The notes under the pieces are model-generated. The model saw nothing but the letters and a program-made list of their open reading frames with translations, ran no database searches and was not told where the DNA came from. This document shows, one piece after another, positions 25,030-35,098 of a DNA stretch of 64,000 nucleotides. Source of the DNA: Bradysia coprophila (Eukaryota > Arthropoda > Insecta > Diptera > Sciaridae); assembly GCF_014529535.1 (NCBI RefSeq), contig NC_050737.1, forward strand, positions 8,786,725-8,850,724, read 5' to 3'. Position 1 is the stretch's first letter, and each line of letters starts with the position of its first letter. A program made the position numbers and the translations under genes.

Positions 25030-27083
25030 CGGACAACGCTAATAGCAAAATATAGACGTTCAAGCATACTACTAAAAAATACACTAAAGATTACAACAGT
25101 TTTGGTATTTATATGTGTGGCAGGGGGGATATGTTGTGGGCTGTGTGGGGAGCAAAGCATTTATAATATATTTACATGTCAACGATAATTCTTTTGGTGT
25201 TGAAAAAGGGCTGCTAAAAGGAAACGAGACGGCTTTTCAAGTGTATGAAATGTGGCGTAAAAACGGAAAATGACAACGAGAAAGAAGTGAGCAATGAGAT
25301 GTGCGATATATAAATGGTGCTCTTCAAATGGTAAGATTCCATGTGTATTTTTATACATTTTTTGTTGTTGTTGTTGTTGTTGAATGGAAAACATTAAGTG
25401 TGAAGTAAATAACGCGCGAGCATAGGACAATTTATTTTTTGTTGGTAATTTCGTTGTGAAAGCAAAATTGTTAGATAGCAAAAAGGATGTCTGTTTTCGA
25501 GTTGATAGAGAATATTAACGGAAGTGTATGACATTCTTTCTTTTCTCTCTGTCTCTCTCACCCTCTTTCTCTCGCTGAAGTGGCATGATTTAATGGCATT
25601 GACATTAAGTGGTTCTTTCTGTGAATTCCAATTTTCAACAAACGAAACTTTATACTTTTCCATTCGCACTGCAATCATCCTAGATGGTCCTCGTTCCAAC
25701 ACAACCAACATACATTCCATACATTCCCAAAATAAAAAAAAAATTGAATTTCATGCCACGGTTACATAGAAACGAATATAATGTTCTTACCACTTCAAAA
25801 TCTTATCGGAAACTATTTGTGCCAAAGTGCAATTTTGCATTGAAAAATTCTCGTAAATAATTAAAAAGAAAATCGTAAATTTTTATTTGAACGTTATAAA
25901 AATACTTTTTCGCCTCATTAAATTTTACATGGCAACATTTTGATAAATCATGAATTCTATAAATTGAACTAATCAACTTGTTGGCTGTGCCAAAGATTTA
26001 AGTGCTTTTATGTATGTATGCTAAGTGGATTGTTCAGAGAAAGCGGGGTTGTTGGTGAAAATCGGTCGTGTATGAGTATGGATGAAGAAAGATGATGGTG
26101 CATAATATATATATATATATATATATATACCTCAATATAGATAGGTGATAGTGCCAGCGACGACAGGTGTTGTATTGCACACATAATCAGTTTTGTCTAT
26201 ATATCGACTGAAGAGTTGATTCATTGAGTCCTGGCTGGCAAGTTATATTGTACAAATGGAAATGTTCAATGACTATAGTACATTGGATGACGATTTAATT
26301 TAATTTAATTTATATATGTGTGGTAACTGCTACAGCTAAAGCGAGATAATAATTTTAATTGATTTTCCCAACATTTCGTGGTATATTTGATGGGTTAAGA
26401 AAATGACCCATTACCCATTGAGAAGGGCGTCGAAGTTTTCATTAACAGTTATTTCACGTAAGGTTGGTTACCTAACAGATATGTCGTAGAAGCTCTTTCG
26501 ATCAGAATTTACCAAATAACATTGGACGAAGACGTTAACAGCCAACAATCGGTGGTAAATTCTATGGTGTGTGACCAATCGAATCAAAAATTTGCAGCCG
26601 TAGTCTTGTCCAAACTAAAAAATATTAAGTTGACCAATTAGAAACACATTACAGACTCGAGGGGGAAACGACAAGAGCGAATGGTGTGACAGGCTGCATT
26701 GGAACAAACGAGCGCAAATTATTTAGAGCGAATGAAGGGAAAATATGTTCAAATGAAGGAAAAATATGATCGAACGACGGGAAAATATGAGTGAACGACG
26801 GGAAAATATGAGCGAATAAATGAAGAATATGAGCGAATGGCATTCGAATGAATGGTGAGACAGAATTTGCTGTTGTTATTTCCCCCTTGTACAGACTCCA
26901 TTCTTATCGGTCGGCTATGATATCTTTTATCGACACCGACGAAGTAAAACATTCGGTCAAAAGTAACAGTCTAGTAAAGAACTCATTTTTGGTTGAAATC
27001 CCAGGGCACTGCTTCCAATTTATTCAACATATGGTTCTTAATATCGAACAAATGAATTGAAATAGTTAGTTAGTTAGTAGGCT
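25030..27083. other. Intergenic with microsatellites
   Basis: Holds a GTT run (25360-25382), a TA run (26104-26131) and a degenerate tandem array of AATATGAGCGAA(C/T)GA-type units at about 26720-26850. The ORFs across the last are repeat translations. No gene seen. Confidence 0.5.
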
Positions 27084-27207
27084 CTCGAAGCTGTGAATAA
27101 ATAGTACATTACTGTCTTTCTGTTGAGACATTTTTTGTTGAGGAGAGTCTCAACAAAAAACGTCCCAGAAAGACAGTAATGTACTATTTCATAGCGAAAC
27201 TTCGAGT
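27084..27207. repeat. Foldback element, AATAGTACATTAC ends
   Basis: AATAGTACATTACTGTCTTT at 27100 is answered exactly at 27168-27188. TTTTTTGTTGAG arms close on a loop of about 7 nt, and outer CTCGAAG / CTTCGAG pairs extend it. It lies just downstream of the first peptide gene's poly(A) signal. Confidence 0.75.
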
Positions 27208-27297
27208 GCAAAGATAGACTGCCGTTTTTGTTCAACTTAAAGGTTTATTCAATTTGACGTTCTCACGGAAATAATTTCATGTTATTTTAGAGTTAAT

Positions 27298-27581
27298 TTA
27301 TTTTACAGCTCCAGCAGCGGCTGCAGCAGCTGCTGCTTGTGCTGCTGCTGCCTGTTGTGCCTGAGCCTGTTGAGCCTGTGCTAACAATGCTAACAGAATC
27401 AATGTTGGCTTAGCCTCTGGGTCAGCATTTGGTTGCGGTATTGCTACACAGTTTACCTAATTGATAAAAAAAACGTTAGTCCGTGTCCGTGATCTACCTT
27501 GTCATTCGTATTCCGCAGATATATTCATACCAAAGCCACACAAAAAATAACAAGAATCAATGACAAAATTATCTGGAACAT
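27298..27581 (-). CDS. Small secreted Ala/Gln-rich peptide, copy 1
   Basis: Two exons, 27531-27581 and 27298-27456, around a 74-bp GT-AG intron, give 69 residues. Residues 1-17 (MFQIILSLILVIFCVAL) are a hydrophobic signal peptide; cleavage is likely near residue 22. The mature part begins IPQPNADPEAKPTLILLALL and ends in an Ala/Gln-rich tail (AQAQQAQAQQ, then polyAla, then GAVK). The single Cys at mature-boundary residue 20 argues against a disulfide-bonded peptide. TATAAATA (27666-27673) lies 92 bp before the ATG and AATAAA at 27244-27249 after the stop. The paralogue at 30759 shares signal peptide, intron position, TATA spacing and poly(A) region. Family not recognised; an immune, salivary or cuticle/silk-like role is speculation. 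Confidence 0.8.
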
Positions 27582-27665
27582 TTTTCACGTTTTTTCTATT
27601 TCTTTTAAGTATGAGCACACTGTTTTTTCATTGATACACTGTTGGAGTTTTAATACGTTTCGGCT

Positions 27666-27683
27666 TATTTATACCAAATAAGG
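27666..27683 (-). promoter_or_regulatory. TATA box and CArG-like box of peptide gene 1
   Basis: On the minus strand CCTTATTTGG (a perfect SRF-type CArG pattern) immediately precedes TATAAATAAGCC. TATAAATAAGCC and, further on, ACTCCAACAGTGTATCAAT are kept in the paralogue's promoter; the CArG pattern is not. Confidence 0.6.
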
Positions 27684-27699
27684 TAGGCATTCATTTTCA

Positions 27700-28689
27700 T
27701 TAAATTTTCATAAATTTAATATAATTTAATTCAATTAAAACCGGCAAATTTCATATTTGGCATTGATCTCTAGAAAATTATTCTTTTTTTTGCTCAAAAC
27801 GACACGAAAATAAATTTTAATTATTCATTGAATTATTGCAAGTATGTGCGTACATGAGTATTAATTGATACGAAATAGTATAAATGACATTGCAAAACAT
27901 GCCTTACGATGGATGAAGAGTAAGTTAAAGAACTCATTGTCATGTTTGGTAGTCAAATGAGGTAAATTAAGAGCAGTGTTCGCTGAAATTACTAGCTGAC
28001 ATATTTGTGCGTTTTTATATTTTGTATTTTTGATCATATCTTTTTTCCGAAAGTCTTTTTGGATAGCCCGCAATTTCCACCAAAAATAAATTTGTTTGTG
28101 ATAGTTTTACGAGCTCTGAGAAAGGTAAACAGTGAGTCTTATTTTCACAAACTACTAATTTTCTCGCAGATGGTCAAACTGATACAAGGGAATACATTTT
28201 TTACTGAATTCTAACATATTTGTGGTGATTATTACGGTTTCAAAAGAAGGATTTTTGTAGAAAGTTATCATGAAAAATACGCACAAATGTAGGCGAAGCA
28301 TCCACTGCTCTTAACATTGAAGTCATTATTTGAATGTGCTCACTTTTCGCAAAACTACGTACCATAAGCAATTCTATTTTTAATCAAAACTAACACATCG
28401 GCGGTCAGGACTGCGGTGTTACTATTTAAACAAAGAATTTTTGTAAGAAGAAGATACCAAGGAATACGCATAAATATAGGCTATAATTTCAGCGTACTGT
28501 CCATGTAATTAAAATAACCCCTGGATAGTAAATTGATGGATCAAAGGCTTCCAGTTTTTCTCTTGTGAAACTCGAAAATTCAAGAAAAATATCAAGTGGG
28601 CCAATGAGGAACTCATTGCAGGTTTTTATTCACTCGTATAGGGTTTGCATATCGTCAAATACATTTAGTCATTACAAACATGTGCGAAC
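27700..28689. repeat. Part of duplicated segment plus diverged repeats
   Basis: 27700-27980 matches 31120-31395 in order, for example GTCATGTTTG then TAGTCAAAT, so the duplication extends beyond the peptide genes. At about 28220-28290, 28400-28480 and 29740-29815 a phrase with (A)TTTTTG...ATCATGAAAA(A/G) and ACGCA(C/T)AAAT(G/A)TAGGC recurs in diverged form. No further gene seen. Confidence 0.45.
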
Positions 28690-29476
28690 GAAACAAGTTG
28701 ATCACAAGATAATGTCGAGCTCGTTAAGGTATATCGCCGCACTTTTATCTTCCAGTAAAAACAGATTTTGAAGCCCACCATCGTAACGTCGATCAGCACA
28801 CTCATTCACTATGTTGTGTATGGTTTGGGTTGGGTGGCCACAGTCGCATGCTGGTGAGATGCCCGGGTCCCATTTTTGCAAGAGCGCATTGCAGCGTCCA
28901 TGGTTGAACCGAATTCTGTTCAGTTGTAGCCAACTTTTCCGATCCAAATCGAATCCGGGTAGCTTTGTATTCGGATTTTCAACTAATTCTGAGTTGGTTA
29001 GGTCTGTTGCATTCCAGTCGTTGCACAAATTCTCTTCTGGGGTGTAATTTTCGAAGTCAATTTCCTCGATCTTCACCCAGAATGGTTTTCTAGACGCAAA
29101 CCGTGTACCACTTCTGTCGGATAAGTCGTCATGGTGGTCATGATGGATTGTTGAAGCTTTTCTTGGCCTCTCTCACTGATGCAGCGTTTCGTCTAATGTA
29201 CGGTGGTTGTATATTTGCTAAAGTTGATAGCCAGGCCGTCGGTGTTGATTTGATGTTGCCTGTTATAATCCGCAAGCAATTGTTTATGGTCGTGTCGACT
29301 CTTCTAGCGTGGGAACTGTGACCCCAAACAGGGCAACAGTACTCTGCTGTCGAATATAAAGTGTAAAAGACGATGTCCTTAGTGTTTCTGCCGTGGAGCC
29401 CCAAAACGTACCGACAAGCGTTTGTATGATATTGCATCTTGTTTTCATTGCAGGTGTAAATAATTGTTGGTTGCAA
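28690..29476 (-). pseudogene. LINE ORF2 3' fragment (post-RT region)
   Basis: Minus-strand frames 29476-29138 and about 29105-28702 are the C-terminal part of a non-LTR retrotransposon polyprotein. The first has YSTAEYCCPVWGHSSHARRV and LANIQPPYIRR. The second has WLQLNRIRFNHGRCNALLQKW and CDCGHPTQTIHNIVNEC, the Cys/His-rich tail of many insect LINEs. The two are in different frames, so at least one frameshift lies between 29138 and 29105. Endonuclease and catalytic reverse transcriptase are absent: a 5'-truncated dead copy, most like jockey/CR1-type elements. It sits between the two duplicated peptide genes. Confidence 0.85.
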
Positions 29477-29879
29477 ATACTTACATCAACTAAAGTAATA
29501 CTAGAACCGTGCGCTGGTCAGTAAAATTCGGCCGGCGAATTTAGCGGTTTAAAAAAATATTTTAAGTAACAGCTTCACCTTCTATCTGAATTTCTTATTA
29601 AGAGGCTTAGATGTTTTTCTGAAATTTGGGCGCCTTTTTAAATAGTTTATTCTAGTTTATAAAAATGTTGGTAAACTTCTAACGTTTCTCAGAGTTGATT
29701 AAACTGCTGCAACCCAATGTATTTTCTTTTGAAAGCTAATACATTCGTGGTCATTATTGAAGACGTACATTTTTGAAAATGAATTCTGGTGTAAAGGTAT
29801 CATGAAAAGTAAATTAAAATCCAGTTTTTAAAAATGTATGTTTTCAGCAAAGCATCGATGCCTCGCTTAGAGATAAATG

Positions 29880-30190
29880 ACGAATCAGTGGACTCGGCAA
29901 CAAACGGAAGTCGTGGACGTGATGGAAAGGATAGCATCTCTGAAGTGGAATTGGGCAGGACACATTGCGAGAATGACAGACGAACGTTGGACCAACGCCA
30001 TAATGAATTAAAGACGACCAACGAAACGACACGACCAATGGACAAACCACCAGAAAGATGGACGAACTCGATCAAGCGAATGGTGGGGACAAACTGGCAG
30101 CAAATGGCATTGGATCGTTCAGAATGGAAGACAAAAGGGGAGGCCTACATCCAGCAGTGAAGAAGAAGAAGTAGAAGAAAATCGATGCCT
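29880..30190 (+). pseudogene. RTE-like LINE 3' end
   Basis: WNWAGHIARMTDERWTNAIM is read in one frame. A stop and frame change follow near 30009, then KPPERWTNSIKRMVGTNWQQ and WKTKGEAYIQQ to a stop at 30160. This is the tail of an RTE-type reverse-transcriptase ORF, followed directly by the usual simple tail (GAAGAAGAAGAAG). 5'-truncated and frameshifted. Confidence 0.75.
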
Positions 30191-30690
30191 CTTAAGTACA
30201 GCAATTCTTAGGAAGTAGAGTGTTTCATCAAAAAAAAAAAATAGAATAAAAAATAAAAACTAACTTCGGACTTTGACGGAAGGATACAATTAGAATTCAT
30301 GTAAGCTAGGTATTTAATTCCTCTTTATTGATATTAAGACCAGTCTCTGATCTGAATCTTTGGCGTACCATCTTCCTATAAATTTTATCTAGTTTTCTTC
30401 TTCATCTTATGTTAATGAAATCCTTTTACCAGAATCATTGTTGGAAATTTACCCCGAAATAACGATCACAAATGTCTTACATTTTTCTAAAAGGATTTTT
30501 GTCACAGGCTACAATTTCGCATCCATCGATTTTAAGTTAATAGAATCAACTTATCGCTAAAAGAGAAATGGCGACTGTTCTGGATGCTCCATTGTTTTAT
30601 GTGAATTTTTTTAGAACATTGTACTTTGTGTCAACGATCTACGAGAACACTTTGTTTTTCCTTTTTCTATTGAAAGATTGGCTGTAGTTT
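30191..30690. other. Intergenic
   Basis: AT-rich sequence between the RTE-like tail and the second duplicated segment. Nothing seen. Confidence 0.35.
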
Positions 30691-30758
30691 AACTTAAATG
30701 TTTATTCAATTTGACTTTTTCAAGATTACAATTTCGGCTTATCCTATAACTATAGTTA

Positions 30759-30993
30759 TTATCTTCCAGCTCCTGCAATTGCCTGTTGTGCCCGCTGTGC
30801 TAACAATGCTACCAGAAACAATGTTGGCCTAGCCTCTGGGTCGGCATTTGGTTGCGCTATTGGAACAGAGTTTACCTAATGGATAAACATAAAGTTAGTC
30901 CGTACTGAGCCATTCGTATCTCATAAATATATATATTCGTACCAAAGCCACACACAACACGATAAGAATCAACGACAAAATTATTTGGAACAT
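30759..30993 (-). CDS. Small secreted peptide, copy 2
   Basis: Paralogue of the gene at 27298. Exons 30943-30993 and 30759-30875 around a 67-bp intron give 55 residues. The signal peptide is MFQIILSLILIVLCVAL. The exon-2 start VNSVPIAQPNADPEARPTLF closely matches copy 1. The Ala/Gln tail is much shorter (AQRAQQAIAGAGR), Lys is replaced by Arg at the PEA(K/R)PT position, and the lone Cys after the signal region of copy 1 is Ser here. TATAAATA at 31078-31085 is again 92 bp before the ATG; AATAAA at 30701-30706. Identical architecture with amino-acid changes mainly in the tail suggests both copies were kept functional. Role unknown. Confidence 0.78.
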
Positions 30994-31395
30994 TTTTCAC
31001 GATTTTTCTATTTATTTGGATTATGAGCACACAGTTTGTTGATTGATACACTGTTGGAGTTGCTGCTCATTTTGGCTTATTTATATCAAATTAACTAAGG
31101 ACAAAGGAATTCATTTTCATTAAATTTTCATAAATTTAACAGCAAATACAATAGAGACCTAAACAGTGTGTGTGCAAATTCCATATTTGTTTGGCATTGA
31201 TCTCTAGGAAATTATTTTTATTTTTCGCAAAATGAGACGAAAATAAATTTGAATTATTCATCGACGCACACGAGTTCAAATTGATTGCGAACAGTTAATG
31301 GCATTGAAAAACATTCGTTAAAATGAAGGGTAAGTTGAAGAACAGACTTGGCATTTTGTCATGTTTGTTAGTCAAATCAGGTAGATTAACATGGA

Positions 31396-32090
31396 AATTA
31401 ATTATCGCACGAAAAAGACACACTGCACAGATCGACGTAAAACATCATTTTACACTCAAATTGATTTATTCATTCGCATATGCACATTGAATAATTGAAA
31501 CGGACGAACAGTTAAAGTAAGGACAAAGATGAACGCTTGAATATTAAGGAGCCATTCACAAATTAAGCATGATATGAAAGCTCAATTCCCGTCAGAGTTT
31601 ATCTGCTCTGAACTTTAGTAGATGAATTTATCTTGATAAAATTATTGCTGCCTAAATGCTAGTTTTCCCTCCGAAGAATTTGAAAAATCAAAATCCACTT
31701 TCGAATACTCTGACTGGATTTGTAAATTAATAAATTGCAAAAATACATCAGTAGCAGGATGTCGGGCTAAGCATTAGAGACTATGCTCTACCTTGCGTGC
31801 AACCGTTTGGACTATATACTCCCCTGTGGTTTTCCGTAGTGAGGAGGATGTAGAGTTAAGCACAATAGATTACTTTAACTTACATGGAAAATCTCTGGAC
31901 TATAACAATCCCTTGTGGTTTTTACTAGTGTATACAGTCAAGCAGCTTGACTCAAGCTCGAGTTAAATATGCTAAATTGTATAATATTTAATATGAATCT
32001 AGATATTGTGCGGGAATTTAGTCGACAAAAATTATGTTTATGTGCAGAATAGAGCCGTTTTCAAACGAGTAATATTATTTTATCACATAG
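31396..32090. other. Intergenic
   Basis: Upstream of peptide gene 2 beyond the duplicated block. No gene or repeat recognised, apart from a weak repeat of CTATA(A/T)CTCCC-type phrases near 31800-31930. Confidence 0.3.
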
Positions 32091-32096
32091 GCATCC

Positions 32097-32255
32097 GATA
32101 ATAGTACATTACTATGCAAGGGAAGTAAAGTGATATCTCGTATCCAGATGAGAAAAAGTATCCGAGGGCGGTAGCCCGAGGTACTTTTACTCATCGTGAT
32201 ACGAGATATAACTTTATTTTCCGTGTGTAGTACGACGTTTTACTATGCGAGTGAT
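32097..32255. repeat. Foldback element, AATAGTACATTACTATGC end
   Basis: AAGTGATATCTCGTATC at 32128 is answered by GATACGAGATATAACTT at 32198. The apex is GAGGGCGGTAGCCCGAG (32164-32180). Outer pairs include the left end AATAGTACATTACTATGC and TACTATGCGAG on the right. Confidence 0.7.
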
Positions 32256-34600
32256 GTAAAGGTTATTGCCTATACATGTAACAGCCTTATTACAAGCACC
32301 AGCATAGTAAATTGTGTTTGCTGTGTATGATATGATAGCAAACACTTTACATCATCCCGTCGACTGTGATTGTAATAGTTTGTTACATTGGATGCTTTGA
32401 AAGTAATGCATTACTTGAGGTAACAATTTTGTGATAAAAGCAAACTCACAAGTGTGTTTCTGAGCAACGAACGTCGGTATATCCGAGGCGAACTTATGAT
32501 AAAAGGCTTTTGAAAAGGTTGAAACAAAAACTGTCTCAGCAAGACACGGTTCTTCGTTGTTTTGCGTCCAGAAAATGCGAAAAGCTGGTTTTGAGCGAGA
32601 CGGTAATGAGTCCTTTTCTGGTCGCAAGACAACTAAGTATGTAGCATACTATTACTCTTCATTCAAAGTTTCATAATTTTCGGTAAACATTTGACATTTC
32701 CACTGAACACAGCGTTCAGCTTGTAAAGTACATAACCCCGAAGGAAGAACAAATTATTTGATTTCGCACTCGGACACATGACGAATCCTTCGTCTCGTGT
32801 GAAAGGATTTTTTTTTTCATTTTTCGATGACATTGTTTGTCTTTAGATGAGATGCAAAACTAACAAAGCCAAAGAAATTGTATCGACTATAAATCGGCGT
32901 GTTGTAAGGGTTAGACCACTTTCAATAGCAAACCCAATCACTACTCCGTCAAAACTTTCAAACGTTTGTCGATGAACGCTGAAATAAATAAATTCGCTCT
33001 AATTGAAGTTACATCGTATATTTCGGTGCTATTCATCATATACGTAGATGAAACAGACAAAAGTGTAACCTGAAGCGAATTCCTTCAGGTTATTCAATTT
33101 ATTTTATACGTAGCGATCTTGTTCCCATTTTTTTTTAAATAGCTTTTACCTGTTTTTCATTTAACTCAACATTTATATTCTGATTGGTAAAATCGAGTGT
33201 AGTGAGTGTGCATGAAGTTGTTAGATTTTCCAGTTCCATGAATGTCTTTCACTACTATTTGAAACCATTCTCAATATATTTTATTTTCAGAGAAAAAGAA
33301 AAATTTCGAGATTTGCAATTGATTGCTTCTAAAAGTTTTAATTAAATCCTTGGGAAAAAAAAGTCTGCTATAAAGAGAATGGAGGTTGTGAAGATGTATG
33401 AAAATGGTTTGGTTAACATGAAATTGAGTACACAAATTTATGTAATACACACGTTTATCGGGTCGAATAGTCTAATTGGTATAAAGACTTCAAACTGTTG
33501 TATAGAAACCAGCAACACATCCGGGCACTCCACATTCAACTGATACACAAGTTGAAAGCAGATCATTCAATTAACAAAGCTTTTCACGAAACATACACTC
33601 TAATTCATCTTTTTATTTATTAAAAAAACACCGAAAATTCGGCTTGACTTTAATTTCATCAGAGGTGTACGTATGTATAGTATGTATCCATATGGCGCAA
33701 TATAATAAACGCCATACAACCAGAAACGTAGAAACTAACTTCAAAAACAATAAAACGAAAATGAATGAATTATTCAACGGGCAAAAAAGCTACTTAAGAG
33801 TTAATGTATTTATGAAAGAAGGGCCATAACCTGGTCTTAATTTATTCTTTTAATACCTTGGATACCTTCGTTCAGCTTCCTTGAGTGTTTCACATTCATT
33901 TATATAGCTTTGACGATACATAACAAAACAAAAATGCGAAAAAAATTGAATTACATATTTAACATTTTCCATTTGAATTTTCTGACTTTGTGTATGAAAA
34001 AGGTGTGAAAGCGACGGGATTTTTTTTCTTCATTTCGTTAAATTATCGCAGAGTAAAAAAATGCTTGCAGGCGTAATATATATTTCCGTGTTCAGTATAT
34101 GAGGAGAAAAAAAAAGTTATTTTCTAATTAGTGGAAATGTGTACTGGAAAAATTGTCGTGTAGGATACTACATACACATGTTTAGTCGCACATAAGTAGA
34201 TAATTCGATGAAACACTCTACCTGGGAAATTCATTGAAGAATGCTTGAAGAAAAATTCACACTGTCGATTTTCGACAGAAGAATGTTGTGTTATTGAAAA
34301 AGGATTAGATGCAACAGCATTCACAGTACATCTACAAAAAATTCAAAAAAAGATTCCAATTGAAAGATTTGATGTAATTAATTATGAGATTTTATCTTTA
34401 CAGAGTCAGGGTAGAACCTACCACTATCCAATACTCTTATTAGAATTTACTAGCATTAGTCGCAGCAATTTCTTCAGGTCATAGTCATCGCAGTTGTAAA
34501 TTTGTATATTCCACTATGCAAAAAAAATTGTCTAAGCGGTTAGAGAAAACTAGACTTAACATTGTCCTCAAGACCAGATACATGTAACTTATCTTCGCTC
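32256..34600. other. Intergenic
   Basis: Short ORFs only (for example the minus-strand frame at 32352-32627), without recognisable motifs. No gene called. Confidence 0.3.
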
Positions 34601-34606
34601 TCTGTT

Positions 34607-34669
34607 CACAGCCTATTGACTTGTTTTTAGAGGACACAGCCTATTGACTTGTTTTTAGAGGACACAGCC
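34607..34669. repeat. 28-bp direct duplication
   Basis: CACAGCCTATTGACTTG followed by TTTTTAGAGGA occurs twice in tandem, plus the start of a third unit. Confidence 0.8.
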
Positions 34670-34977
34670 GATTCAATAACAATATCCACTCACGTCAATA
34701 CCACTTATTTACACTGAGCTGGGGGTATTGTTTTTGAGTTGGCTGAGTCCCCTCAAGATACTCTATAAGAGCGCATGTATCTACTTATTTCTTCAGCTGA
34801 AATGAAATTCGACACAGAATGGTTCAGCCATATTGGTTGAGAAAATGATCACTTTCTCACCTATATGGCTGAACACCAAAACACGCTATTTATGTTATTT
34901 ACATGGTACATGCGTCGAAAACCGTACTTTTCATGTTTCAAGCACTTATTTCAAGCGCTCAGTATGTAAAATTCATT

Positions 34978-35098
34978 ACATAACTCGGGATAAAAATGAA
35001 CAGTCTCATTTTCGTGTGTTTATTGACCTCGGTTTCGCCTCGGATCAACAAAAGTCACACGAAAACTCTACTTTTCATCTTTTTATCCCCAGTTATAT
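34978..35098. repeat. Foldback element with TTTCGCC apex
   Basis: TAACTCGGGATAAAAATGA at 34981 is answered by TCATCTTTTTATCCCCAGTTA near 35076. ATTTTCGTGTG / CACACGAAAAC form the inner stem and GACCTCGGTTTCGCCTCGG is the apex. A second small hairpin (TGGTTCAGCCATAT / ATATGGCTGAAC) lies at 34820-34875. Confidence 0.65.

Noticed and set aside
26649..26952. Minus-strand ORFs rich in HIFPSF
   Set aside because: Translations of a degenerate short tandem repeat.
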